64,000 nucleotides of DNA from Allodiplogaster sudhausi. Its lineage: Eukaryota; Nematoda; Chromadorea; Rhabditida; Diplogasteridae. The DNA lies in assembly GCA_945643635.1 (NCBI GenBank), contig CALZFC010000301.1, forward strand, positions 213,501 through 277,500, written 5' to 3'. Positions 14,404-27,921 of this stretch are shown in pieces. The position numbers and the translations under genes are program-made. Under the pieces are notes generated by a model. The model did no database searches and was not told where the DNA came from. It saw only the letters and a program-made list of their open reading frames with translations. Position 1 is the first letter of the stretch; each line of letters opens with the position of its first letter.

Positions 14404-15933
14404 CTCTCTCCAGGTGGCTTCAACATGGTCCTCGCGCCTGTCGGCCAGGAGTTTCTCTGGAAGCAGCACTGGCAGGATCTCGGCGTCTCTGCCGAAGGAG
14501 TCGACGCCTTCTTGAGCGGCCCAGCATTTTATGCATGGTATGCTCACTTTCAAATATTAACAAAAAACAAAAAAAAAAAAAAAAAAAACAAAAAAAGTTA
14601 ATTCAAAATTCCCGCCAAGAAATTAATGAAAGTATATTAGGCATCGCATGGGCAACATCCAACGCTTCGGCGGCGCGGCCTCGGACGACTTCCTCGCCGC
14701 GCAGGCCAAGCTCAACAAGCGGATTGTCTCACGGATGACGTCACTCGGCATTGTTCCCGTACTCCCGACATTTGCTGGCTTCGTGCCAAAAGAATTTGTC
14801 GAGTGAGAATTATCGATTCATTTTTTTTCTTGTTGTTTTAAATTTCATTATTATTATTAATTTTATCTATCAATCTCCATTCGTCTTCATTCTATATCTT
14901 TATTGGACCACGCATCGTTCGTTTCCCGCGCGGAATGTTTTATCCCTTCTTCTTACTGTAGTCAACATCCCGACATCAAGTTCACGAAGAATCGTTGCTG
15001 GCTCACGTTCAACGACACGAACAGCTGCGTCTACTCGATCTCGCCAACCGAGCCGCTCTTTGGCCAGATCGCCGAACACTTCATCGCCAAGGTACAGTAA
15101 CCCAAACCCATTCTGAGGTGAAGTAACCGAGTCCATTCTGAGGTACAGTAACCCGAGCCCATTTTAGTACCGTAACCCAGCCCCGTTAATTGCGGTACTG
15201 TAACCCAGCCCTTTTGGGGTACAATAACGCAATCCTTTTTGAAGTATATTAACTTTCATCATTTTTTAAGGTACATCAACCCAGCCCTTTTATTCATTTT
15301 CCAAGCCGATGAAAACTTTTTTTTTCTTTTAGAAAATTATGTTTGCAGCCATGGGGTTTGATATGAGAGCGCAACATGAGAATGATGTTCAAACGAGCGC
15401 TCCCAGAAAAATGAAAAGGAATTTCAAAAAATGATATTATAAGAAATGTCAGAAATATTTGACATTCCTTTTACGTTTGTGACATATTCTTATGTGCGGC
15501 AGTTTCATACAAAACATTATAGGCTTTTTATCTAAAAGCACAAATGTATGTAAACTCGGAAGAGGTTTTCATGTCTCGTCACATGATACTTTGCTCTCTC
15601 GCACTCTCTCTCTCTTTCTCTCGCTCTCTCTCTCTCCCTCTTTTCTCTATCCATGTCTCTCTAGCTCTGTGTCTAAACACAAGCTCTAGCAAATTTATCT
15701 TTGTTTGCGCGGCATTTACAATTCACGCAAACGTTTTATTTTCACCAAAAGTGCTACTTCTTTGCCCTTTGTCTCTCCTTGCCTATGAGCTTTGGGAAGA
15801 GAAGTAAACAGCACTGGGGGCAGCGAGAGGGAGCGAGAGATGGAAAGACGTGGATAGCGAGAGAGAGAGTGAAAGAGAGAGAGAGAGAGAGAGATAGAGA
15901 GAGTGAAAGAGAGAGAGAGAGAGAGTGAAAGAG

Positions 15934-15970
<37 letters not shown>

Positions 15971-16208
15971 AAGAGAGAGAGAGGGAGTGAAAAAGATAGT
16001 GAGAGAGAGATACAAGATGACTGCAGACTTGTGCACATATCGCAAAGAATAGCACCAATAGACGCCGCTACGCAATTTCCTTATTGTTAGGAAGCACGAC
16101 ACGTGTGAAAATTTGGCCAGAAATCCCTCCGGTTTCGATTTCAAGTGCTTCCTGGCCAGGAATAATCACGATGATATGGAGATGTCGAAAGGAATGGCTC
16201 TGTATTCC

Positions 16209-16245
<37 letters not shown>

Positions 16246-17167
16246 ATCGCTCTCTGTCTCTTTCCCTGCATCTATACATCATTTTCTTTCTCTTTCTCTA
16301 TTTCTCTCTCCGTATCTCTCTCTTTCCTTCTACGATTAAATAGCGCAATGACGTATTCAGCTCACAGGCCGACTTTTTTTCTGGTACCAGACAAGATCCG
16401 AACTTGACTTGACATTCTCCATACACATATGTACATACAAAAATGCCCACACACATGTAGAAGATAGAAGCCATATTATTATTGAGAAATGCAGAGCACA
16501 TGAAATTGGAATGGATGCACAACTACATATGTATAAGAATCAAATAATGTTAGGGTAAGAAGAAAAGAGAACACTAAGATTTTTTTAACATAATTTTTTT
16601 GAAATAAATTTGAATAGTATAAAAAAGGATTTTTTTTTTTAAATTTAAATTTAAAGAAAAAAATAATTTTTTTACTAATTAAAAAAATTATGTTTTAATT
16701 AATAAAAAATAATTTTTTAAAGCAACGCGCCTTCTACGGCGACGCGACGCACGTCTACTCGGCGGACGCGTACAACGAGATTCCGCCGGCGACGTTTGAC
16801 GAGCGCGCGCTGCGCCAGATGGCCAAAGCCATCTATGGCGGCTGCCGCCAGGGCGACGAGCAGTGCGTCTGGTCAGTTTTCGATGAAATACATCTATCCC
16901 ATCCCCATCTACCGTAATCTCGGACGGTTATTGAAATACACCACTCAAACCACGCGCAGACCGACCGTAGTCTCACTGGCTGAAGCGATTTTATACCCTA
17001 CTAATACATTTATGTCATATATGTATATGCACTGTCTCGAATAGAAGCATCGAAAAAAAACCATCGCTTCTATCAGCAGGAATGTCCATTTTGGTGAATA
17101 TACGCAAAAATCACCTTTCCACGAAACTCAATCGTGGCCTATTACAATTTTCTTGACCCTTGTCGAG

Positions 17168-17221
<54 letters not shown>

Positions 17222-20200
17222 ACATGTGCTCTTTCGCCCTTGTGTCAGGCAAAAAGGGCGCGAATTCAAACGTGAGTTTAAGGGTGCTCCAATCGTGGGC
17301 GTTCTCTTACGATGGCTGGAGTGACGCGGCGATCGCTGCCTTCCTCTCCGGCGTGCCCGTCGGCAAGTTGCTCGTGCTCGATCTGCAAGCGGAGAATGCG
17401 CCGCTCTACCGGTTCTCATTTTTTTTGTAAATTTACTTTTTATTTATTTATTTTTCTAATTAGTTCTTTAATTTTTTATTATTATTTTTCTATTGTTTTA
17501 ATTAGGCCAATACGATTTTGAAGCCGTTTAGAATTTAAAGGCAACTCGATTCTTGCAGCTTTTATTTATTTTTTAAAAGAAAAAGAAAATTATATGTCTA
17601 TGCAAAATAATATTAGCATTATGAATATAATATAACAAAAAATAGTGCAGAAAAAACGAGTATATGTACTGCAGCAAAGCGCACTTCTTCTACGGGCACG
17701 CCTTTGTCTGGGGCGCCCTCCACAACTTTGGCGGCAGCGTTCAGCTCCGAGGCAATCTCGAACGATTGGATCAGGTTCATTTCATTTCTTTTACAATTTC
17801 ATTATTTGCGTCAACTCTATTCCCACGTTGACTGATAAACACAGCAAAAATTCTTTCGATATCGATTTCCCTTTGCCATTCCAATTTTGGACAACAAAAT
17901 TGAGAAGCTTCTTTTTCCATGGATCTAAACAGAAATTCCTACCATGAATAGCAATAAATTCTAATTAGTGTAGAGAAGGACGCGAAAAAAAAACAAGAAA
18001 GTACAAGCGCGTTCGCGAACGAAAAGTATTGTGCTTAAAGGACTACACCGACGCCGAAGCGGCGCTCCTTCCTAATCTTGTTGGAGGGGGCGTGACGATG
18101 GAAGCCATCGGGCAGAACTACGTCTTCTATCAGTTCGTCATCGATCGCCTTTGGAAGAGTGCACCGATCGATACGGCCAAGTGGTATGAATATTAATTTT
18201 TATCTTTATTTTTTTTTTATCGAACTATTGATTTATTAATATATTTTTTTCTATATTTATTGAATTATTGAACTACTGATTCATTGATTTATTAAACTAT
18301 TGATCTATTCATTTACAGACTTGTTTTGCGCCCAACCACAAGCATATCATGGAACATGTACATGGAACAGAAATTTTCTAGCAGACAAAAAAGTTGTAAA
18401 AGAAAAAAAAATTTCGTCAAAAAAGAAGTAAAACAAAAGTTGGGAATTTTCATGTTTGTGTAAACATTTTCAATTATTATTAAATTCTGACACAGGATCA
18501 ACGTGTACGCCGCGGCGCGCTACGGCGCGAACATGCCGATCGCGCAGAAGGCATGGCGCATCCTGCTCGCCACCTTCTACGCCCAGCCACGCGCGCGAGA
18601 GGTCAGAGGAGATTCATAAAGAGCACAACGCTTTGTCACATTCAGTTGAGCCGCTCGAGCCGCAACAGCACGAGGGGGCTAAAGGAGCCCCCTCGCGCTG
18701 TTGCCAGCTGTCCAGACCGTAGGGTATCCATTAGAACTAGCGCTACTCCATAACACCAATCAAAATCCTTCATACACAGCAGTTTAACTACATACATACA
18801 AATTAGCTAGCTATATCGGCCAGTGTCCTCGGCTATAACAGTGGCCATGTGCCAAATGGGCCACGTGGAATGTCTCGCTGCAGAAAGTGTATAAAAATAT
18901 GAAAAATAAACAGAAATAAAGAAATATTTAAATATGTATGAATGTACATTTAACAAAAAAGGCATATTATATGTATGTAATATCATAAAACGATAAATGT
19001 AAAAATTTATTGATATAAAAATTATTTAAAGGTATGATGTCATCGTTTACAGGACAAAGAAAGCTACGAAATAGAAGAAGCTAACAACGAGCCATTCAAA
19101 GTGTTCATCTACGAACGGCCGCGCATGAACGGAAGAATCGAGGTTTCTGTCTTTTCCCGCACACACTAAAAAGGAGAGGAGACTTTTAGTGTGTTCCTAA
19201 TTTCGTTATATCATAATTTACGAGATTTACAAATTATAGAAAAAAAAATTTCCTTTTGTTCCACCCGAGTCAGTCGGGTCAGCATGAGAATAAAAATATG
19301 CTTGAATAAATCGCACTCTTTCAGTACTGGTTCAGTACGTCGCAACTCGAGCTGCTTGCCAAGTACTTCACGCAGCTGAACAGGACACTCGGGCAGAATC
19401 CGCTGTTTAGGTCAGTATCCCTTTTTTTTAAATAAATATTCTTGACCCACTTGATATGATTAATTCTCACTATTCTCACTTGCTCTCTTTCTCTCTCCCT
19501 GCCCAATCTGTCCCAATTTTGCCTGCTCGCTCTCTCTTCCCTCTCTCTCCCTCTCTCTCTTCCCCCCTCTCTCTCTCTCTCACTCTCTCTCTCTCCCTCT
19601 CTTCCAGACAAGACTACCACGACGTGATGCGTGAGCACCTGCAGTTCCTGCTCGGGAACCGCGCCATCCTCCGCCTCTACGAAGGCTACGGCCTCCACGA
19701 CGCGTCCATCATGCGAACGGCTTGCGATCGAATCGAACGGCACTTTGAAGAGCTTGACCTGATTGCCGGCAGAGATCTCAGGTACGCTTCTTTTGGCGGA
19801 AAATTTGAATTGAATTTTTGGCGGGAAGTAAAAAAATTTGGCATGAAATTTGAATCATTGGCGGGAATTAAAATTTTAGGTGGGAAATTAAAATTCATTA
19901 CTGTGTATAAAGGGATATGTATGTACATAGATAATGCAAATATTTTTGCGTTGGAAGTTTAAAAAAATTGGCGGGAAGTTAAAGAATTCAAATTCGTTTC
20001 TTTCTAGTTCTTGGCTGATCTCGGCGCGTGACGCCGCGACATCCGCAGCAGAAGCGGACGTCTTCGAGCGGGAAGCGCTGAATCAGCTGACCCTCTGGGG
20101 CCCCGCCGGCAACGTGCTCGACTACGCGAGAAAGGAGTGGTCCGGGCTCATTCGCAAGGTACAGTTTTTTTTTCTTTGCTTCTCTCTCTCTCTCTCTTTC

Positions 20201-20244
20201 TCTTTATCTTTCCCTGCATCTACTCTCTCGCTCTCTCACTATCA

Positions 20245-20290
<46 letters not shown>

Positions 20291-20443
20291 CGCACACACA
20301 CGCTCTCTCTCCTCCAGTACTATGCGCGTCGCTGGAGTCTGTTCTGCACGGTCCTCCTCGAGCACGCCGCCGTCCCCTTCAACCAGACCGCCTTCAACAG
20401 ACGCGTCTTCAGCGAGGTCGAATTGCCCTTCGGCCGATTGTGA
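9294..20443 (+). CDS. NAGLU: Alpha-N-acetylglucosaminidase (GH89), 17 exons
   Basis: Lysosomal enzyme that removes terminal alpha-N-acetylglucosamine from heparan sulfate. Exons: 9294-9518, 11973-12110, 12456-12562, 12712-12806, 14414-14537, 14641-14802, 14962-15091, 16723-16871, 17283-17411, 17675-17774, 18041-18183, 18496-18601, 19053-19142, 19325-19410, 19608-19781, 20008-20158, 20318-20443. Phases agree throughout and total 2235 nt, 744 residues, against about 743 in human NAGLU. An arginine plus leucine-run signal peptide covers residues 1-20. GH89 motifs seen: [68 protein letters not shown]. Glu346 (in YNEIPP) and Glu474 (in [10 protein letters not shown]) line up with the two human catalytic acids, Glu316 and Glu446. 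The C terminus is about 27 residues shorter than human, so a last exon may be missing. Exon 2 uses a weak acceptor (ATAAAG), so its start is the least certain junction. Confidence 0.93.
13759..14209. mobile_element. MITE-like element with terminal inverted repeats and G-run core
   Basis: Lies in NAGLU intron 4. The ends are inverted copies (21 of 23 bases match) beginning TACCGTATTTTC at 13759 and ending GAAAATACGGTA at 14209. Each end finishes in TA, compatible with a TA target duplication of the Tc1/mariner type. The interior is an irregular tandem array of a unit like ATTAGAGGGGGGTTCT with many runs of five or more G. No transposase is present, so it would be non-autonomous. Confidence 0.6.
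15092..15300 (+). repeat. Degenerate ~26-bp tandem array at the 5' end of NAGLU intron 7
   Basis: About eight units of 24-28 bases, each starting with a form of GGTACAGTAACCCAGCCC. The first unit begins exactly at the 5' splice site (AAG/GTACAGTAAC), and units diverge with distance from the exon. Several units keep the AGGTA donor-like core. Confidence 0.75.
17155..17282 (+). repeat. Dispersed element, copy 1, ending at the NAGLU exon 9 acceptor
   Basis: Contains a (CT)n run of about 50 bases, then a block around GTGTCAGGCAAAAAGGGCGC and AATTCAAACGTGAGTTTAAG, whose final AG is the 3' splice site of NAGLU exon 9. A second copy ends at 36260 in the receptor gene. Confidence 0.65.
17172..17221 (+). 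repeat. (CT)n microsatellite of about 50 bases
   Basis: Nearly perfect CT repeat in NAGLU intron 8, inside the dispersed element that ends at the exon 9 acceptor. Confidence 0.95.
18662..18704 (+). repeat. GC-rich 19-bp inverted repeat with 5-base loop
   Basis: In NAGLU intron 12. The arms at 18662-18680 and 18686-18704 pair over 19 positions with a single G-T wobble, around the loop AAAGG. It would form a very stable RNA hairpin in the pre-mRNA. It is not a bacterial terminator; its nature (foldback remnant or small RNA precursor) is unknown. Confidence 0.7.
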
Positions 20444-20505
20444 GTGGTCCGGGCCGTAAATTAGGGAAACCCCGGTCCGTAAATTAAGGAAATCCCGCGC
20501 CCTAT
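20440..20505 (+). repeat. Short tandem repeat at the 3' end of NAGLU
   Basis: Two units resembling CCGTAAATTAGGGAAACCCC start about 15 bases after the NAGLU stop codon. The stop itself overlaps a consensus 5' splice site, GTGAGT at 20440-20445. Confidence 0.5.
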
Positions 20506-21486
20506 TTCTGCGGATTAATGGTATCCATTCTTGTTGGCGAAACGAGAAATAACTTCTGCCAAGACAAGGATAGATCCTTTCTGTGCACACTTCCTATAAA
20601 TATGAATATCAAAATATTATGTACCTATAGCAGAAATAATGTCTCCAAGAACCAATAGATGAAAGTATAAAAAAACACCTCCTTGAGACCCTTTATTTCG
20701 CGTTGTTTTTTTTGCAAAACTTTTTCTGATATTCTCAAAGTTGAATCGATGCAGCGTATCCAACATCGTTATTAGTCAGGCAATCTAATTGCTACCATTT
20801 CATTTTACCGCAACTCGTTTGCATACATTAATTTATTGACGCCATAATGCCTACCTACAGGTTGAGACACTACGCTTTATTCTCTTTAAGCTTTATTCTT
20901 TTTTGTTGTCAGTCTTTTCCAACTAGAATATGTTGAAATGACCGATTATACTACCGGTTAGCTTCGTATACATATGTATATCAGTCATTCCTGAATATAG
21001 AGATAGGCTTCGTTTGTCCTTTCCTAATCTCAACCTATAAATGAACGGAAAAAAAAGATTACTGAAATATTCGAGGGTGATATTCTACTACACATTCCAC
21101 ATGCGTATATGCTTACTAGTAATATCTACAACTAACATGTAATTTAGTAATAACCATCCATACTTATCATTCGTTCGTGTCAGCATTGTTGTGCCACTGA
21201 AGAATTTACATTTTTCATAAGTTAATTTTTTTAAGTTCCAAAAAAAAAGTTACTCTTTACAAATACTGATGCTATTAGCATTTCTACGCACATTGTTTAC
21301 GATTGAATTGTTGAATTGACTGGTCACTTAATAACTACCGTAACCTCCCTCCTGTACTCTTGTTTCTTTTGCATTTCTATACACGTGTCACTTCGGCGTC
21401 ATTTTGTGATTACAAACATAAAATTAAAATTATGTGTCTCTGCGAGTGTCTAATGCGAATGTCGCACGTCATCCTTAATTTCCTTT

Positions 21487-21536
<50 letters not shown>

Positions 21537-22736
21537 ATCGCTATCTCTCTCTCGCTCTCTTTCTCTATCTCTCTCACATGTCACTAACACTCTTACTGTC
21601 TGTCACTCCCCCGCTTCTTTTACCCAGTAGATGCATATGTTTATGTATATGTACACTTGGATACCTCTGATGATGTGGTGGATGAGAGATAAAGAGAGGA
21701 TTCATATGAGAATAGAATGTTGGCATAATACAGAACATAAAAAAGAGTGAGAGAAAGGATCAATTCAAGTACATAGAAGCCATTCATACAACCTGTTTAA
21801 TTCCTCTTATTCATTGGACAGAAATTCTATGGCAAATAATCCGAGACTTTGAACTTTAAGTTTAAGTTAAAAAGAAAAAAAAAGAAGATTATGATGACTA
21901 ACATTTTCCATTCTCACAACTTCCTTTCATTTCAGAATGCTTATCCATAGTTAAATAAATTTAAGATTATGCAGTAAGTCATACATATATGTACTTACAA
22001 CTCGATATGTTGTTGAAGCTAGTGAAAAGACATCGTAAGTACTCAAGTGAACTGCAAAGTACATACATCCTTGAAGTGTTTCACTGAATGTTCGTCTCGA
22101 TGTTCAGGATGTTGAAAGAAAGTACAGGAAATGATGCATACTAACACGAATAAAACAATGAAAATAAAATACATTGAAATTATGAAGCTGTCTGGATGGA
22201 GCGTGTTCATATGGTGAATACTATGATCATCGTGAAATAGCAGAATGTTACGAGAAGTTTATGGAAGGAGCAAGACAATTTAGTAGTGGAAAAATGCCGA
22301 GTCGAATCTTGATAAGAAACGACTTTGTTGACAAGCGAAGAGACAACGGTCGAGGCACCCGGAAAGGGGCGCCTCTTATCACAATCATTATCACTACTCC
22401 TTAGAGTCGAGAAGAGACTTTCTAAACTCTCTTCACCTCTTTCGTACCTTGTATACGGACCACTGCCCCTATCATACCCCTGAGAGAGTGGCTCTTCAGT
22501 CGATTAATTGGCCCTAAACCATTATATCTTAAAGAAAATTACGTTTTTATATTGTCAATGTCGTTTAATGCAGATATTCTTCTGAGTTTCATGTTTTAAT
22601 ATTCATTTTGAAATTTCTGTTTTACATTTCTATTTTTACAATGAGTAGCCTGCGATCTATGCAATTATTCGGCGTATGTAACTATGTATGTACATAAATG
22701 TGATAAACAAAGTAATAAAGTAATACAGTACGTCAG
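20506..22736. other. Intergenic region between NAGLU and the TTL gene
   Basis: Contains a (CT)n run at 21488-21545 and otherwise unremarkable AT-rich sequence. I searched for a last NAGLU exon here and found none convincing. Confidence 0.6.
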
Positions 22737-22859
22737 ATGGCCAGTCTGGCAGTTGTTGTTCTTGTGGTGCTTTTCGCCGGAGTTCATGCTGCGCCTGCTG
22801 GAGAGCAGCCAGAGACGAAGCAGAAGTCTTCTCTAATACGGTAAGAAGGAGAGAGATGA

Positions 22860-22901
<42 letters not shown>

Positions 22902-23178
22902 ACGAAAAGTGTGATGAGAAGAGAGCAAAGAAGGATAGTATAAAGTGAGTTATTCAAAGATTAGCATCAGGAAATAGCGAAAGAATGACTTGGCACAACT
23001 CTGCCATATTTTGAGCACATAAAGAGGACAAATCCGGCGCACGTATAGCGTTTTCCGAGTGCATTTCAAAAGAATGATTTCGATAGAATAAAAACATATT
23101 TATCATACAATTTTTAAAGCTCTTCCACCGTGATTGGCAAACTCTTCTGTGGCAGTCAGCCCGGTCGAGTCTATTTTG

Positions 23179-23212
<34 letters not shown>

Positions 23213-23700
23213 TGCTTACAGATACTATATATATGCATATCTCTAGCAGTACATACAATCAATCTTAAGTTTTAAAAATACTTGCTTCTAACTGCTTTTG
23301 TTAAAAAAAAACTTTCAAAATCAGATGTCAGAAAAATTTTTACAAATAAATATCCTCAACTCAAACATAAAAAAAGCCAATTGTGTAATTATGATATCGA
23401 TTAATTTTATTTGTTGTCAAATATTGCCAAATAATGAAGAGCCCTTCCCGTTGAAGTGATCGAAAACTTGTTGGGGGTCTCAAAATCCGAATCCAGTGGA
23501 GGCTTCCGTGTCGAAGGAAATACTCTGGTAGGTCATGAATTTATCTATTTATTTATACATACATCGTTAAGATGTGACGACATTGAAAGTAATCAATAGA
23601 ACGTGGCGAGTCAGTAGTTTTGATGAAAGGGGAAAAGGAAGGGGCGGCAGACCGCTCACGAGACTGATCAAGTTGAGAGATTTATGTATCTTTTTTTTAA

Positions 23701-23774
<74 letters not shown>

Positions 23775-24949
23775 CGAAGAACAATGCCATTTATTTCAAT
23801 TATAAAACATATATTTAAAAAAAAGCTAAATTTATAATAATTTATGAAGAAGAAAATAATCCATTCCATCCTGATTGTATTTTTCTTTTGAAGAGTCGCA
23901 CCAATAAGGAATCTTCTATTACGCCGCGCATCCGCATCTTCCACAAGTGTGACGACGCGGATGCTGTCAGGCGATTTGTTAATATTTCTTTATTTATTTA
24001 ATTTTTATTTTAATAAAATAAATATTTTTTACGGTTAACAGAAAAGAGTAGTGAGACGGTTAAAAAAAGGACTTTGCAAAAAATGGCCCGCATTCCTACT
24101 ATGGTGCATATTAGGCTTGTTTATCAAATTTTTTCCTCGTAGAACCAAGTGAGATAAAGTTATGCCCAAAATAAACACGCTCAACCTGAACCACACGACC
24201 GTGTGACTGCCGCGTTGTCGGCACGGTGCTTGTCAGCGGGGATATTTTCGCACGCTTAACAGCGACGTAAATATCCTCTGGTAAAGTTTTGAACAAGAAA
24301 GGAACAGAAATGACTTAAATTTGTATCAAAAATAATTGAAGCGTGCAAAGTTGTTCCATGAATTAAAAATAATTTTAAAAAGTTTAATAATAAACGATAA
24401 TGAAGAGCAAGAAGGACATATCGATAATCGATTAACAATTATATTACATAAATATATATATACATATGTATATATATATATATATATTATGTAATTGTTT
24501 TATTTATTCCCGTATTTACTTATTTATTTTATTATACTAAAAAGAGACATGCGAAATCCCGAATCCGTTTCATTAGAAAGCCTATCGAACGTTCGCCTTC
24601 ACGGTGGAAGACCAAAAGCACGTCTCCTTCGGCAAGACGCCCCACTTCACTTTCGACATTGGCACGCTCAACGTTGAGGTTTCTGTGGATTTAGAGAAAA
24701 AAAATGTTATTTTATAATAGTCAATATATTGAAAAACATCATAAGGCCTCTGAAAATATTTTATTTATTCCAGAAAGATTTACTAATCTAATCGCTCGAA
24801 AAAAAGAAATGTAAATTTAAAGCTTTAAAAAACCTTCTCGACGCCTTTGGCGAATCGCTCTTAAACTTTTTTTGTAGATTGTTTACCCGGGCGAGAAGAA
24901 GGAAAAAAACTTCAAGGACGAGGCTCCGCTTGGCTTCGGCGTCATGTAG
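22737..24949 (+). CDS. Transthyretin-like (TTL) secreted protein, six exons
   Basis: Member of the nematode transthyretin-like family: small secreted beta-sandwich proteins, several of which act in cell signalling or corpse recognition; the ligand here is unknown. Exons: 22737-22840, 23120-23163, 23442-23527, 23894-23965, 24577-24678, 24878-24949. Phases agree; 480 nt, 159 residues, normal for the family. A hydrophobic signal peptide covers residues 1-19. Family blocks in order: VIGKLFCGSQPALPVEV (36-55), SESSGGFRVEGN (65-76), PRIRIFHKCDDAD (89-101) and GKTPHFTFDIGTLNVE (121-136). The two expected cysteines are Cys45 and Cys97. Exon 2 is only 44 nt and was found from the family motif; exons 2-4 use A-rich acceptors (AAAG, AGAG, GAAG), so their edges carry some doubt. 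An acceptor-like AATACAG ends 8 bases before the start codon. Confidence 0.88.
23703..23772. repeat. (TA)n microsatellite
   Basis: About 70 bases of uninterrupted TA in intron 3 of the TTL gene. Confidence 0.95.
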
Positions 24950-25236
24950 AATATAGTTTGAAAAAGATTTACTTTATCTTAATATCTACAAATTGCCTAG
25001 TTCATGTGTGTAATTGTTTCGTGTGACAGTTTTTTTTTCTGCAGATTCGCTCACATTTGAAAGTTCAGCGTCAATCTTTATTTAGTCTTGGATAAAGCTC
25101 TGCTCTGATATCACTCGGAATGAACTCAGATTACACTCAAAAGATCGTCAAAACTTCATTATGATGAGAGAGAGAGAGAGAGAGAGCAGAAGACAAAATG
25201 TCAAGAGCCTGGGATAGAGAGAAGAGAGATTAGGGA

Positions 25237-25299
<63 letters not shown>

Positions 25300-26040
25300 G
25301 AGAGATAAGAGAGCAGAGAAAGAAACCATTCAATGAGGAAGAAAACCTTTTTTGTCTGCGAGCAATATTTACATACAAATGTACATACATACAGACCTTT
25401 GCCGCTCTCAATGAACCCGAGACGAAAGAGATTTAGATTTAATTCAGCGCAAAGGTTATCTCCGGTATACGGTATGAAGAATATGCGTCAATGGTATAAT
25501 TCATTTCATTGTGCTGTAAATGTATCAATTTCCAGAATGAAATTTCATTTAACTTGCACTTTTAAATCGCTCACACACACTAAACACTCGCGCACTAATG
25601 TAAATGCATAGAACCGTATGAATGTGAATGGCTCGGATTACTGCACATAGACTCTGTTAGTTTGTGAGTAACAATTGTATTCTGCTAGCGTGTTAAGAGA
25701 GCTGAAGGGAATAAAGGAAAATTATTGTTGTTGTAAAAAAAAGATGTGTGGCAAATTATTCACAAACTACTGAGCTTGCGCGCGCGCGCAGAAAAGCTTT
25801 GAGAAAAGTGCATGAATGTACTCAGAATCAGCTCTTTATGCTAACAAATGTCAAGAAATGTTGAATACGTGTCTCGGGTCCAAGGGTCAGTGTGGACATC
25901 TAGAATGTGAATGAAACAATCGGAGTCGTTATAAAGTGAAAAAAGACAGATGCAGAGAGAGAGAAAAGAGAGAGAGAGTGTGAAAGTGCGAGAGAGCGAG
26001 AGAGATATTGAGAGAGCGGGAGAGAAAGAGAGAAAGACAG

Positions 26041-26076
<36 letters not shown>

Positions 26077-26269
26077 TACGCGTCAGCTTTCCCGAACATC
26101 AAACAACTTTTCACATGATTTCTGAACGCGAACGAGGAAGTCAAAAGTCAACAGCATGTTCTTCACTTTAGCATCTGAATTTCTGTATGTTGCCTTTATC
26201 GCCAGAAGAATCGAGTCCTCATTTGGAAAGCTAAACAAAGATGAGAACTAGGGCGATAGAGAGAGAGAG

Positions 26270-26304
<35 letters not shown>

Positions 26305-27887
26305 GGAGGCATAGAGAGAGAGGGAGGGAGAGGGCGAGGGAGATTGAGAAGAGGGAGAAAGAAAGAGAGAATGAGAGAGATGGTAAAAGAGAGAGAGGGA
26401 GAGAGAGAAAAATAGAGATATAGAGAAATATCTAGAGTGGCACAGAGAGACACTTCCTAATTCTTGCTGCAACGATTGAAAAGAGTTATTGGATAGAGTT
26501 CCGGAACGGAAATAAGCCTGTTCAACATTTGCGCACACTTTGTTCACTAAATTGTTTAATTTCAGAATCTTCTATAGCTTGTTTTCTTCTTTTTAATACA
26601 TGACTAAATTTGATGTCCATGATTGACCGCAAAGTTGATCCTGATGAGGATCTTTGCACAAAAGGTTTAGATATTCGTGTATCGTATGAACCCCCCCCCC
26701 CCCACCCCATCTATTACACCCTTGTTCAGCATCACTATATTAATAACATCTCATCTGTCTCAACTTCCTTTACTTATCTTTCTCATATTTCTTATCTTCT
26801 TCCCTATGGATATTACTCACAGGCTGCGTGCGCACTTGCGTACGGCAAAAATATCTTGTATGTCTCGAAAACAATTCCAGACACATTTTTGGCGAGACGT
26901 AAAAAAAAGTTTGAAAAAGTAGACAAAACGTGCTTGTCTGTTACATATTTTAGAGTTTGTTTTCTTTTGACGAATTCTTGTCACCCGTTTCGTATAGAAG
27001 TGGAGGAAAGAAAGAAAGAGAGAGAAAAAGAAGGGGGAAGAGAGAGCGGGAGAGCGAGAGAGAGAATGAGAGAGAGAAAGAGGGAGAGAGAAAGAGAGAG
27101 AGAGAGAGAAAGAGAAAGAGATAGAGAGAAAGAGAGTGAGTGTTGGAGGCAGAGAGAGAGTTAGAGAGAGAGGGAGAGAAAGAAAGAGAGTGAGATCTAG
27201 AGGCTTGCACCTGGCAACACTCAGACTCTCACGGGTGCGTTTCCGCCTCAAGGGCATCTGCACCCAGGCGAAGCCACATTTTGCCACTCCCCCCCCCCCC
27301 CCGACAGCTATAACACAAAACGCCTACTAGTACATACCTCTCGCGTCACATGGCTCTGGCTGACATTTCTGATATGTATACATACATTGGTTGAGGACTT
27401 GGATAAAATGTATACACTTATGCACGTGTGTATATATTAATAGAAGACATATACATTCCATCTACTATGGTTTCACCTTGTGCCAATGCTGTGACATTAA
27501 TATTTGTGGCAACGATGTGCGCTGCTAGCCTCTTTATTCACTGAGCGCCGTACTTAAGGCTTCAAAGTTCGCCTCGCGATTCGCACTCTTAAAGGAGCTC
27601 GAAACCTCACTCTTGATTTGCACCTTTTTGTCTGCTGATTTAGAGAGAAGCCGACCAACAATAGTCAAGAAAATTTGAAACGAGATTACGGTAGACTTCC
27701 GCGCTCCTACAGTATATGCCCTTGTTGAACCAAAAAAAAAACTAAAGGACCACTCCCGTGCCACGAGGCACTCATTTCTAAACTCCCCCCTTCTCCCTTT
27801 TGTTATCTTCTTTTTCCACCATTGCTTTTCTATATAAGAGGATGGTACCGAGTATATTGAGCGAAATCGCGTCAAAAGAGTGAATAA

Positions 27888-27921
<34 letters not shown>

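Noticed and set aside
18662..18704. Rho-independent terminator
   Set aside because: The hairpin lies in a eukaryotic intron and has no following T run.
27534..27875. 113-codon minus-strand frame, not low complexity
   Set aside because: No recognised family, no splice partners, includes an A-run-coded patch. Possible but unsupported.
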